Below are positions 17,259 through 24,588 of a DNA stretch of 62,189 nucleotides, in pieces. The notes under the pieces are model-generated. The model was not told where the DNA came from. It saw only the letters and a program-made list of their open reading frames with translations, and made no database searches. The translations under genes and the position numbers were made by a program. The stretch is taken from contig RFVF01000025.1 of assembly GCA_009922615.1 (NCBI GenBank), positions 1 through 62,189 on the forward strand, given 5' to 3'. Each line of letters begins with the position of its first letter. Positions within the stretch are counted from its first letter, which is position 1. This stretch comes from Pseudomonadota bacterium (GTDB lineage Bacteria; Verrucomicrobiota; Verrucomicrobiia; Limisphaerales; SXTU01).

Positions 17259-18626
17259 ATGGCGAAACAAAAGCAAACCTACAGTGCAAAACGGGAATCC
17301 ACAGACCATGCTCTGTGCGAGGACAAAACGCCATACCGTGTCAACGGACACCGTTCCAACAGTCCAAAACTCCATTGCATTGACCTGTTCGCCGGTTGCG
17401 GTGGCCTGTCGCTTGGTCTGGAGAAGGCTGGATTTACCCCGTTGCTCTTTTCTGAAATCAACCCACAAGCTGCCGAAACCTACATTGCAAACCGCGCGGA
17501 ACTGAACATTGTCCCCGTGGGTGACGTTTACAATCTCACTGACCTTGATTTGGGGGTGCTGAAAACCTACTGGCGTTACAAGGGAATTGGGGACATTGAC
17601 CTCGTTTGCGGAGGACCGCCCTGTCAGGGCTATTCCGGCATTGGACATCGGCGCACGTTCAAGTTGGACAAGAGGGACATCCCGTCAAATCACCTGTTTC
17701 AGGAAATGGTGCGCGTGATTCGATGCGTGCGGCCAAAAATGTTCCTGTTTGAAAATGTGCGGGGACTACTGAACGCAAGATGGACGCCCGAAGGGGAGAG
17801 TGGCGAGATTTTCAAAGCAGTGCTGGCTGAGTTTAAGTCACTGACAGATTACCGAGTCCGTTGGGAGCTGGTTCACGCCAAGGATTATGGGGTGCCTCAA
17901 AACCGCCCTCGCGTAATCATGGTAGGCATTCGGGATGATATTTTGCCACATTGGGTGCAAGAGCCGCTTTGTGAGGCTTCGTTCGATGCACCAACTGCGG
18001 TGGAATCTGGATTCTTGCCGAAGCCTGAAGGAATCCCCCCAACTCTGGTCGAGCTTCTTTCAGATTTGGAAGACCCTCAATTTTTGAGCCGTGAAGCTAC
18101 AACTCACTATGTCCACGAGCCAAAAACGGCAATCCAGCGTTTTCTACGGACAACCCGCGATGGTCGGATTTTGGAAAAAGGTGACAAGCTGACTGAGCAG
18201 GAATACTCCGCTCACGCTGATTACATTCGCGAAAAATTCGCGCACATGATTGAGAACAACGGAGAGATTCCCCCTCAATTTCAGACCAAAAAGTTCGCCC
18301 AACGGGTTTTCCCGCGCTCTTGGGACGAGAATGGGCCGAGCCTGACGGTTACGTCCTTGCCGGAGGACTACGTCCATTACAGCCAACCGCGTGGCCCAAC
18401 CGTGCGCGAATGGGCAAGAATCCAGACGTTCCCAGATTGGTATGAGTTCAAAGGCCCACGGACAACCGGTGGGCGGCGGCGGGCTGGTGACCCAAGTTTG
18501 GGAATTTGGGATAGGGACGTGCCGCGATACACACAAATTGGTAACGCGGTTCCGGTGATGCTTGCTGAAAAGATAGGAGGACATCTGGCGAAAATTCTGC
18601 GGCACGAACTGTCCTGCAAGCCATGA
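17259..18626 (+). CDS. DNA (cytosine-5) methyltransferase
   Basis: A 455-residue m5C methyltransferase. Motif I DLFAGCGG (residues 42-49) binds AdoMet, motif IV CGGPPCQGYS has catalytic Cys122, motif VI is FENVRGLL (164-171), motif VIII is QNRPRVIMVG, and motifs IX-X are RGPTVREWARIQ and QIGNAVPVMLA. Target recognition would lie between VIII and IX. It is the first gene of a three-gene operon, and its stop overlaps the start of the restriction endonuclease gene (ATGA, 18623-18626). ATG at 17259 is preferred to TTG at 17256. With an MvaI/BcnI-type nuclease next door, a short CC(N)GG-type target is likely but not shown. Confidence 0.95.
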   Translation: MAKQKQTYSAKRESTDHALCEDKTPYRVNGHRSNSPKLHCIDLFAGCGGLSLGLEKAGFTPLLFSEINPQAAETYIANRAELNIVPVGDVYNLTDLDLGVLKTYWRYKGIGDIDLVCGGPPCQGYSGIGHRRTFKLDKRDIPSNHLFQEMVRVIRCVRPKMFLFENVRGLLNARWTPEGESGEIFKAVLAEFKSLTDYRVRWELVHAKDYGVPQNRPRVIMVGIRDDILPHWVQEPLCEASFDAPTAVESGFLPKPEGIPPTLVELLSDLEDPQFLSREATTHYVHEPKTAIQRFLRTTRDGRILEKGDKLTEQEYSAHADYIREKFAHMIENNGEIPPQFQTKKFAQRVFPRSWDENGPSLTVTSLPEDYVHYSQPRGPTVREWARIQTFPDWYEFKGPRTTGGRRRAGDPSLGIWDRDVPRYTQIGNAVPVMLAEKIGGHLAKILRHELSCKP

Positions 18627-19825
18627 ATACGCGCCCGCTCAACGAACAAGAATCCAAAAACTTGGCCGCGTTGAACCGGGCAGGCTGCAACAGTGTTTTG
18701 CTTTTCGTCACAGAAACCGGCTTACACAAGGCAATCCTCGACGCTACGGAGCCAATGCGGAAACTACTCCGTGATGCGGGCGTCCATGACTTTTCGACCC
18801 AAGCCCAAGGGCCAGACAACAAGGCTGTCAAAGAAGCGCGAATTCTCACGGACAACGAATTCAAAACCGTTTCCGTGTCGCTGTATCGGCCAGTCACCAA
18901 AAAAGGCGACCCGCGCCTTTGGTTTTACGAGTTCAAACGATACGCTAGCTCGAATGATGTCTTTGCGGTTTTCACTCACAGCAAAGCCATTTACGCGCTG
19001 AATCTCACCCGCAGTTCAATCGCGCAGTCAATCGCGGCAGACCTTGATAATCCCGTCACAAAGTTTCTCCGGCAAATCACCTCGACCAGTTCCGCCATAT
19101 CAGACGAACTGCTGCAACTGCTCAAGCAAATTGCCAAGGCGGGGCCAATTAAGGCGGAATGCGTCGGTGATACTGCGGTTGGCCGCAGTATTGAGTCGGC
19201 ACTTGGTATTCGCATCAATTCAAGTCGTAACCCTGACTTCAAAGGCATTGAAATCAAGAGTGGGCGTAGCTCCATACTGCCCAGCAAGGAGAATCGCGCC
19301 ACCTTGTTTGCCTGTGTGCCAGATTGGGATTTAAGCGCGCTCAAAAGCAGCCGCGCCATTCTGGAAACTTTTGGCTACGAACGGGGCAGCGACTTGAAGC
19401 TGTATTGCACCGTCACCACGCAACGCGCCAACTCGCAAGGCTTGCAATTCGAGGTGAAGGAAGCGGAAAAATGGTTGCGGGAGTTTTACGCCCGCGAGCC
19501 AGTGCGGGAAATTTGCATCTGGCGACTGGACAGGTTGCATGGGCGTTTGTCGGAAAAGCACCGTGAAACATTTTGGGTCAAAGCTAAGTCCATCCAGCGC
19601 GGCGGTAACGAGTGGTTCCAGTTGGAATCCGCCACGCATACCACGCGGCCAAGCCTGAACCAATTCGACCGGTTACTGACGGATGGCACCGTGACAATGG
19701 ACCACCTCATCAAGCGCAAGGCCGATGGCAGAGTGTCGGAGAAAGGACCGCTTTTCAAAATTGACCGCCCGCGACTTGGTGAATTGTTTCTTGGCGAACC
19801 GCGCAGTTATGCTTTGCTGTCGTGA
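18623..19825 (+). CDS. MvaI/BcnI-family restriction endonuclease
   Basis: A 400-residue protein. The C-terminal half contains GDTAVGRSIESALGI followed by NPDFKGIEIKSGR, a PD-D/ExK nuclease site with Asp205, Glu210 and Lys212. This spacing and wording match the MvaI/BcnI restriction endonuclease family, which cleaves CCWGG or CCSGG sites as monomers. The N-terminal 170 residues hold an extra domain beyond the size of MvaI itself (about 250 residues), perhaps for DNA binding. Overlap with the methyltransferase by ATGA and with vsr by GTGA makes it the middle gene of a coupled restriction-modification operon. Confidence 0.87.
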   Translation: MNTRPLNEQESKNLAALNRAGCNSVLLFVTETGLHKAILDATEPMRKLLRDAGVHDFSTQAQGPDNKAVKEARILTDNEFKTVSVSLYRPVTKKGDPRLWFYEFKRYASSNDVFAVFTHSKAIYALNLTRSSIAQSIAADLDNPVTKFLRQITSTSSAISDELLQLLKQIAKAGPIKAECVGDTAVGRSIESALGIRINSSRNPDFKGIEIKSGRSSILPSKENRATLFACVPDWDLSALKSSRAILETFGYERGSDLKLYCTVTTQRANSQGLQFEVKEAEKWLREFYAREPVREICIWRLDRLHGRLSEKHRETFWVKAKSIQRGGNEWFQLESATHTTRPSLNQFDRLLTDGTVTMDHLIKRKADGRVSEKGPLFKIDRPRLGELFLGEPRSYALLS

Positions 19826-20259
19826 GCAAACTTTTCGCAGGTTTGACCCGTAGCGAATTGATGTCGCGCATCCGCTCACGCGGAAACAAAAGAACGGAGC
19901 TGGCGCTGTTGAGACTTTTCAGGGCGCACAAAATCACTGGCTGGCGACGGCATCAAAACATTTTCGGGAAGCCAGATTTTCTATTCCTCAAACACAAGCT
20001 GGCGGTTTTTGTGGACGGCTGCTTCTGGCACGGTTGCCGCAAGTGTTACCGCGCCCCGAAATCAAACTGCGCTTTCTGGCGGCAAAAAGTTGAACGCAAC
20101 CGCAAACGTGATTTGAAAGTGAATCGCTCTTTGCGAACGCAGGGCTGGAAAGTTGTCAGATTTTGGGAATGCAAACTTCACGATGATGCCGCTGTAGTAA
20201 AAGTCCTTCGGAAAGTGTTGCTCAACACAACGGCAACACCTCGCGCTCACCGCACTTAG
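19822..20259 (+). CDS. vsr: Very short patch repair endonuclease (Vsr)
   Basis: A 145-residue Vsr endonuclease. Visible motifs are LMSRIRSRGNKRTEL near the N-terminus, GKPDFLF with catalytic Asp52, FVDGCFWHGC (His70 and zinc-binding Cys), CAFWRQKVERNRKRD and GWKVVRFWECKL. Vsr nicks DNA at T:G mismatches that arise when 5-methylcytosine deaminates, so it protects the methyltransferase target sites from C-to-T mutation. The GTG start lies inside the nuclease stop (GTGA, 19822-19825), coupling all three genes. Confidence 0.95.
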   Translation: MSKLFAGLTRSELMSRIRSRGNKRTELALLRLFRAHKITGWRRHQNIFGKPDFLFLKHKLAVFVDGCFWHGCRKCYRAPKSNCAFWRQKVERNRKRDLKVNRSLRTQGWKVVRFWECKLHDDAAVVKVLRKVLLNTTATPRAHRT

Positions 20260-20434
20260 AGCAGCGGAGAAACACCTTCGTTTGCCCGCTGTCTTCATCG
20301 CGCTGCGCTATCACGCGGAGCTTGAAGGATTCGCACTTTAGACACCGCACAACGAAGCGACGGAAGGGGCTATCCGCGTGCGTAGCCGGGGGCTGATAAT
20401 CCTCCCGCCGTTGAAACCATCTTGCGCCATTCAT
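20222..20434 (-). CDS. Small zinc-ribbon protein
   Basis: A 70-residue protein from the inner ATG (MNGARWFQRRED). It contains CLKC and, 21 residues later, CSKCGERE, the two CxxC knuckles of a zinc ribbon, spaced by an RVIAQRDED strand pair. Such small zinc ribbons are common in phages and islands; role unknown. It converges with vsr and overlaps its last 38 bases on the other strand. A longer start at 20464 is possible. Confidence 0.6.
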   Translation of the reverse strand: MNGARWFQRREDYQPPATHADSPFRRFVVRCLKCESFKLRVIAQRDEDSGQTKVFLRCSKCGEREVLPLC

Positions 20435-20477
20435 CCGCGCACGGTCGCACGGCGAGACGGACAAGGCTTGTCCTAGT

Positions 20478-20521
20478 CAAAAACAAAACAACCCCCGCGC
20501 GGATGGGAGCGCGAAGGGTTG
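20478..20521 (-). terminator. Rho-independent terminator (minus strand)
   Basis: CAACCC at 20489-20494 and GGGTTG at 20516-20521 pair, as do GCGC at 20497-20500 and GCGC at 20509-20512, with an 8-base loop between. On the minus strand the hairpin is followed by TGTTTTGTTTTTGAC. It lies just downstream of the 20564-20881 gene and should end that transcript. Confidence 0.65.
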
Positions 20522-20563
20522 CTTGCCGTAGTCGGGATGAAGACAGAACCGACGACGAAAAAA

Positions 20564-20881
20564 CTAAGCGGGCTTGCCGTTACGGTGAAGACGGGTTGAC
20601 CTATCCCAAGGCGGGGCCAAAACCACTTCAAACCCGATTCGTTCAAGAGTCTCTTGCACGCCTAACCTGCGGAAAGTCTTCTGTTTGTCGGCGTCACTCA
20701 TTCCTTCAAACAAAACCCTAGCCGCTTCCGTGGATTGTGGCGACAAGTCCGGCTCGTCCAAAGTTGAAGCCTTTTCGCAAATCAAGCCGCGCTCTTGGCG
20801 TGTCTTGGCGTTGGCGTAGCTCTTAACAGGGAAGTCCGCTTCATAGACTGTCACTCTGGATTTTTTGGTTTGGGTAATCAT
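20564..20881 (-). CDS. Hypothetical protein (island)
   Basis: A 105-residue soluble, charged protein starting MITQTKKSRVTVYEADFPVK. The middle part (ARVLFEGMSDADKQKTFRRLG) looks helical. No family is recognised. It lies 12 bases after the small Cys-motif gene at 20894-21088 on the same strand and just before a terminator, so the two are probably one transcript. Reality is supported by that context and by lack of a better frame. Confidence 0.55.
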   Translation of the reverse strand: MITQTKKSRVTVYEADFPVKSYANAKTRQERGLICEKASTLDEPDLSPQSTEAARVLFEGMSDADKQKTFRRLGVQETLERIGFEVVLAPPWDRSTRLHRNGKPA

Positions 20882-20893
20882 AAGATTCTGGGG

Positions 20894-21088
20894 CTAACTC
20901 TGCTTCTTGTTCCTTTTTGCAGCTTTCTCGACGGAGCATCTCTTGCAATAGGGGCCGAAACCGCCGTCTTTCCTGTGGTAAAACTCTGAAGTGTCCAACG
21001 TGCGGGAACAAAGGCAGCACGTTTTGAACGATTCTTCCACGACACCGCGAAGGACGTTCATGCTTTCAAGTATCTTGGCGTAGCTCAT
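20894..21088 (-). CDS. Small Cys-pair protein, endonuclease VII N-terminus-like
   Basis: A 64-residue protein with CCLC and, 22 residues later, YCKRC, joined by LDTSEFYHRKDGGFGP. The 'C..C....L..F.......G....C..C' layout is that of the zinc-binding N-terminal part of phage recombination endonuclease VII/HNH-type proteins, but the nuclease half is missing. A second protein of the same design lies at 22039-22299. Function is unknown; DNA binding is a reasonable guess. Confidence 0.6.
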   Translation of the reverse strand: MSYAKILESMNVLRGVVEESFKTCCLCSRTLDTSEFYHRKDGGFGPYCKRCSVEKAAKRNKKQS

Positions 21089-21187
21089 ACGCCAGTAGTT
21101 ACACGTAATTCCTCACCGATTTCGGAAAAGAATTTTTCACAACTGGAAAACCCCGTGTAATTCATGCTGACAGGAGACATTTCAACT

Positions 21188-21667
21188 ATGAAGCAATGGG
21201 AGCAGTTCCGAACAGAATCAGCCGCAAAACAGTTCACGCGAAGCCAGTTCAACGAGCTACTTGCACGCGAGCAATCAATGATTGATGAGCCGTTGTTTTC
21301 CGACGTGCTTACGGGGATACCGGAGACGTGGAGAACGAACGAGGGCTTTGAGTGCTTCATGGCCGATTGCCCGCATTGCTTTTTGAGTTCTCCAATCTGG
21401 CGTTTGGTGAAGTCCAATCCACGATTGCCCTTGTTGGCCGCGAATGTCGTGACCGTTCTTCATCAGAAGTATCAGCCTACTTTAGTCGCCGACGTTAGGA
21501 GCGTAGTCAACGAGTCGAGAACTGCCAAAGAAGCCATTCAAGCTCTCAACAAGCATTCTGTCCCCTGCCCGGCAGGAAATTGGACACCGGATTCGCTCAA
21601 AGACTTTTGCCGTGTGAACAATATCAAAAAGCAAACTTTGAACTTCTACGGGGACGCCGTCCGCTAG
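21188..21667 (+). CDS. Hypothetical protein (island)
   Basis: A 159-residue protein starting MKQWEQFRTESAAKQFTRSQ. The C-terminal third (SRTAKEAIQALNKHSVPCPAGNWTPDSL, landmark at about residues 117-144) reads like the helix-turn-helix seen in resolvase C-termini, where 'ALN..G.P.P.G..W....L' is common. The N-terminal part holds three cysteines in CFMADCPHC. No family assigned. It is followed by a strong terminator hairpin at 21678-21717, so it ends its own transcript. Confidence 0.6.
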   Translation: MKQWEQFRTESAAKQFTRSQFNELLAREQSMIDEPLFSDVLTGIPETWRTNEGFECFMADCPHCFLSSPIWRLVKSNPRLPLLAANVVTVLHQKYQPTLVADVRSVVNESRTAKEAIQALNKHSVPCPAGNWTPDSLKDFCRVNNIKKQTLNFYGDAVR

Positions 21668-21677
21668 TTTCATAGTT

Positions 21678-21717
21678 CCTCCGCCCTTGCCAGCGGCAAG
21701 GGAGCTTCGGAGGTTTT
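21678..21717 (+). terminator. Rho-independent terminator
   Basis: CCTCCG (21678-21683) pairs with CGGAGG (21708-21713), and CCCTTGCC (21684-21691) pairs with GGCAAGGG (21695-21702) around an AGC loop, with AGCTT bulged on the 3' side. TTTT follows directly. It lies 10 bases after the stop of the 21188-21667 gene. Confidence 0.8.
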
Positions 21718-21751
21718 CACGTTGCGGGCGGCTCTCTCCTTCTTTCCAAAA

Positions 21752-22051
21752 ATGGACACAACCCCGAAACCTTCCGATGATGAAATCATCCGCCGATTCG
21801 ATTCCGCGATGATGGAAGCTCGCAGGCTCTACTTGTCAGACACGGAAGATGATTGCCAAGCGAGGATTCGGGGCTTGGTTGGCGAATCCTCTGATTTGAT
21901 TTACAGAAACAAGCGAAGGAAAGTCTTCCCGAAAAGTCGGTTCTCGACTGTGTTCGGCATGGCCAAAGTTTTCTGCGCTGGCAACGTCCGCAAGCAACGA
22001 GCGGACGAGGTTATTTGGAGCGTGCTTCGTGATAGCCGTTACTTTGACTGA
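21752..22051 (+). CDS. Hypothetical protein (island)
   Basis: A 99-residue protein starting MDTTPKPSDDEIIRRFDSAM. It is acidic at the N-terminus and basic in the middle (YRNKRRKVFPKSR), suggesting nucleic-acid contact, but no motif is recognised. It converges with the minus-strand Cys-pair gene and overlaps it by 13 bases. An alternative ATG-like start lies at 21722. Confidence 0.5.
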   Translation: MDTTPKPSDDEIIRRFDSAMMEARRLYLSDTEDDCQARIRGLVGESSDLIYRNKRRKVFPKSRFSTVFGMAKVFCAGNVRKQRADEVIWSVLRDSRYFD

Positions 22052-22299
22052 GCAAGTCGGGCTTTGCGCTTTAGGTAGGCGCGGGCATTGATTATCCGAA
22101 TTTTGTCTTTATTGAACTTTCGCCACTCCAAAAGGTTCGCGTAGTCTCTTGCGTAGTTCTCTGCGCGATTCTTGGCGCGGGCTTTTAACTCGCAGGCTTT
22201 GCACGCCGCTCGCCTACGATTCAACCCACGAAACAAGGGGTAGAAATTATCAAGTGGTTTGGTTGCTGAACATCTCGTGCAATTGCGATATTGGCTCAT
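22039..22299 (-). CDS. Small Cys-pair protein, endonuclease VII N-terminus-like (second copy)
   Basis: An 86-residue protein starting MSQYRNCTRCSATKPLDNFY. Two Cys pairs (CTRC and CKAC, 26 residues apart) are followed by a basic helix (ARAKNRAENYARDYANLLEW). 'CTRC...KPLDNFYP' is the familiar opening of phage endonuclease VII-like proteins, though the C-terminal nuclease is absent. It may be a truncated relic or a stand-alone DNA-binding protein. Confidence 0.6.
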   Translation of the reverse strand: MSQYRNCTRCSATKPLDNFYPLFRGLNRRRAACKACELKARAKNRAENYARDYANLLEWRKFNKDKIRIINARAYLKRKARLAQSK

Positions 22300-22603
22300 A
22301 CCTATTGTAATAAGTCAGGCGAGCCGTCTTACAAACAAACGGATAATGTCCCGCGATTTTAAGATTTTCCTTGGACTGATACGCCGCCCATGTTTTGAGC
22401 TTTTGTCAGGTTGTCCGTCTTTGGCTGTAATTCTTGGGGGCTAGATAAATCAGCTCCCCCTCTTTGACTCTAACTCCAATGCTAAACAAACATTTCCATT
22501 AACTCCACTCCTAAATCGTAAATCTTTCGTGAGCGTAACATAATCTTAGAGAGAACGGTGGCGAAAGAAAAGCTCAACCCATCTCTTTACCTAAAAAAAA
22601 GTT
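22300..22603. other. Gene-free A+T-rich stretch
   Basis: Between the minus-strand Cys-pair gene and the serine recombinase no credible ORF is seen on either strand; short frames here have no recognisable content. It must contain the promoters of the two divergent genes. It is visibly richer in A+T than the chromosome around the island. Confidence 0.5.
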
Positions 22604-22661
22604 GCGGCCAATTTTTGATTACAGTTTCCAAATGAGCGTTTCGATTCTGTAAATTGGCGGC
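22604..22661. promoter_or_regulatory. Imperfect inverted repeat upstream of the serine recombinase
   Basis: GCGGCCAATTT...TACAG (22604-22624) is an imperfect reverse complement of CTGTAAATTGGCGGC (22647-22661); the left arm has five extra bases. It ends at the base before the recombinase ATG. Such a site could be the recombinase binding/crossover site or an operator for its gene. Inference only. Confidence 0.4.
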
Positions 22662-23324
22662 ATGAAAAGATTGTTCGTCGCTTACTACCGGGTATCCACC
22701 AACAAACAAACCGACGGTTACGGCATGGACGCGCAACGTCACGCCGTCAAAGAATTCGTCAAAGACAAGGGGGAGCTACTGGCCGAATATGAGGAAGTGG
22801 AGTCGGGAGCCAACTGCGACCGGGAGCAATTGGCCAAAGCCATTGCCCTCTGTCGGAAGCGAAAGGCTACCTTGCTAATCGCCAAGTTAGACCGGCTCGC
22901 CAGAAATGCCGCCTTCCTGCTGAACCTGCGGGACAGTGGTTGCGACTTCCTCGCAGTGGATATGGCCGGGCTGGATAGGTTCGGAGTAGGCATCATGGCC
23001 TTGGTTGCAGAGCGAGAGCGGGAACTTATCGGCGAGCGCACGCGGCAGGGCTTGGCGGCTGCTAGACGGCAAGGCGTCCGCTTGGGCAATCCAAACCCCG
23101 CCAATGCCCTTAAATGCGCGCTACGGGCCATTAGCGCAGGCGCTGACAGGTATTGTGAGAACATCCTGCCAGTAGTGCGACAAGTCCAAGGCGCGGGCGT
23201 GGTGACGCTCCAAGGCATTGCCGACGTTCTCAACGTCCGGGGTTTTACTTCCCCAAGAGGTAGCCAGTTCACCCCGCAAACGGTTCGGAACCTTCTCGCC
23301 CGCGCCGCTCGCGCCGGGGGGTAA
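22662..23324 (+). CDS. Serine recombinase (resolvase family)
   Basis: A 220-residue recombinase. The catalytic domain starts AYYRVSTNKQTDGYGMDAQ with nucleophile Ser12, followed by AKLDRLARNAAFLLNLRDSG and ERERELIGERTRQGLAAARRQGVRLGNP, the standard resolvase sequence. The C-terminal region (about 165-215, TLQGIADVLNVRGFTSPRG then SQFTPQTVRNLL) is a helix-turn-helix. The size fits small resolvases, not large serine integrases. It is a second recombinase in an island that already has a tyrosine integrase; it may resolve cointegrates or invert DNA. Confidence 0.92.
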   Translation: MKRLFVAYYRVSTNKQTDGYGMDAQRHAVKEFVKDKGELLAEYEEVESGANCDREQLAKAIALCRKRKATLLIAKLDRLARNAAFLLNLRDSGCDFLAVDMAGLDRFGVGIMALVAERERELIGERTRQGLAAARRQGVRLGNPNPANALKCALRAISAGADRYCENILPVVRQVQGAGVVTLQGIADVLNVRGFTSPRGSQFTPQTVRNLLARAARAGG

Positions 23325-23705
23325 AGTGCTTATTTGGCACGAAGTTCAAATTTCCCCAAATCCAAGCCAAACCATCGGCCCCGCTCACCAACCTTCACAG
23401 GGATTGAACAACAAGAGAACCCCATCAAAGCCCCGCCCGACTCTACCCTTGGACGCTTGATTTTAAGTAGCGGGGTGTTTTGTGGTTTGATGCTGCAATG
23501 ATTTGCGGAGAATTAAAAGTCAGGCTAGGCAAAGAAGGTAGAAACAAGCTCAGTCCTTAGCTTCTGGCTACTTTGAAAGGCAGTTCCAAGCATTGCAAAG
23601 GTTGACCATCGGCAATTTGCAAGGAGGACGGCTTCACTTAAAATGGGGTTAAAATAGCTTGTCAATTATCAATAAAGATTCTTTCAAATAATCTGATACT
23701 TTAAT

Positions 23706-24016
23706 CCGTCTTGTTCTATGATAGTGGTAAGGATACCCGAGTGGGTGTTCCTTAGACGGTTCTGCAACTGCGGGCAACGTATGGCAACAGCGACGACCCG
23801 GAAAAGACTTGCGCCAAACATAGCGCGAGAAGGAGTAGCAAACCGCGCAACCGGAAACAGGCTTCAAGCTACCAGTAAGCCAAAATACCGCGAGAGCGGA
23901 CGAAGGTATTGCGCGGAGGGGTTCAATGGTGTTTCGCCTAGACTCTCAAGGAATTGAGCAGACCCGCCTGTTAAGTGCGTTTTTAACGTGATTTAACAGG
24001 GTAGGCTGTTGCCTAC
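23706..24016 (+). ncRNA. Candidate large structured non-coding RNA (core)
   Basis: Helices readable directly: CCGTC 23706-23710 with GACGG 23755-23759, enclosing an 11-bp stem with one bulge (23728-23738 with 23743-23754); CTTGCGC 23808-23814 with GCGCGAG 23823-23829; CCGCGCAA 23843-23850 with TTGCGCGG 23909-23916, enclosing hairpins GGCTT/AAGCC (23860/23877) and CCGC-GAGA-GCGG (23888-23899); CTCAA-GGAA-TTGAG (23945-23958); CCTGTTAA 23967-23974 with TTAACAGG 23993-24000; and GTAGGC-TGTT-GCCTAC (24001-24016) right behind it. Two loops are GNRA only when read on the plus strand, which sets the orientation. I could not match it to group I or group II introns, tmRNA or RNase P by eye. Transcription and covariation are not shown. 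Confidence 0.45.
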
Positions 24017-24063
24017 CTCTAAGGAATTGTATCATTAGTATCCCCCGGCTTTTAATCGTTCGT

Positions 24064-24408
24064 TAATCTGAGATTAGGAGCTTAATTTCTTTCAATTAAA
24101 GTGCGAGGCAATACGAATTGATAACAATTAAACATTCAAGAACAAGTAAGAGGATACAGCCCCCGACTACTCCGAAGACAATAAAAACAAAGAGCTACAT
24201 CAAGACGTTGACGAAATGACCCCAAGGGAATGAATCAATGGATTGACCCCCGAAGGGGGATACCTTACTTGAGCAAATAGGTAGAAATGAACGTAAGTGA
24301 ATGATGCCTGTTTGTGATATTACAATTGAATCTGTTCCTGTCCTACGGATTAAAACAGAGTTAAAAGTAACCCCCGACAATAGACCCCGATACTTTTAAT
24401 TGCGGGGT
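24064..24408 (+). other. 3' hairpin array and possible pseudoknot after the RNA core
   Basis: TAATC-TGA-GATTA (24064-24076), TTAATT/AATTAA (24082/24094), CCCCC-GAA-GGGGG (24247-24259) and TTAAAAGTA/TACTTTTAA (24361-24369/24391-24399). The loop of the last one holds CCCCC and CCCC, either of which could pair with GCGGGG at 24402-24407, giving a pseudoknot. These may extend the RNA above or be independent elements. Nothing here translates convincingly. Confidence 0.35.
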
Positions 24409-24498
24409 GAACCTCACGCTCTATCCGTTTTTTCTCACAAGATTACTCGCTCTTAGTTTTCACATTTAAGAAATCTGGCGTTCTTCGTGTGAATTGTC

Positions 24499-24527
24499 TT
24501 GAAGTCAAAGCAAACTATGGATAATAT
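24499..24527 (+). promoter_or_regulatory. Candidate sigma-70-type promoter of the DUF5131 gene
   Basis: TTGAAG at 24499-24504 and TAATAT at 24522-24527 are separated by exactly 17 bases, about 60 bases before the ATG at 24589. A hairpin CCGAG-AATTAC-CTCGG (24540-24555) would lie at the start of the resulting leader. No Shine-Dalgarno sequence is visible before the ATG. An ACTATG/CATAGT inverted repeat (24514/24534) overlaps the -10 box and could be an operator. Confidence 0.45.
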
Positions 24528-24588
24528 CTAATTCATAGTCCGAGAATTACCTCGGATTAGAAATGCGGTAATAACAAAGATAGAAAAT

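Larger units (their letters stand above)
23325..24588. other. 1.26-kb gene-free, hairpin-rich A+T-rich region
   Basis: No credible ORF lies here. The longest frames (23718-23957 plus, 23649-23867 minus) cover the densest secondary structure and have low-information translations. The stretch is much more A+T-rich than the rest of the window and contains many perfect inverted repeats: TTGCAAA/TTTGCAA at 23593/23616, the structured core at 23706-24016, and hairpins at 24064-24099, 24247-24259, 24361-24399 and 24514-24555. A possible loose terminator for the recombinase is GCCCCGC (23430) with GCGGGGT (23470). Confidence 0.6.

Noticed and set aside
22259..22444. 61-residue plus-strand frame beside the second Cys-pair gene
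   Set aside because: It runs partly antisense to that gene and has no motif or context support.
23718..23957. 79-residue plus-strand and 72-residue minus-strand frames in the gene-free region
   Set aside because: They coincide with the densest helices, have no recognisable motif and no context; the inverted repeats explain the sequence better than coding does.
23700..24020. Group I or group II intron, tmRNA or RNase P RNA
   Set aside because: No group II domain V-like hairpin with conserved ends, no group I P/Q/R/S core, no tmRNA ends and no RNase P core strings were found by eye.
23325..24588. CRISPR array or tandem repeat array
   Set aside because: The repeats are inverted pairs with different sequences; no direct repeat with regular spacers occurs.
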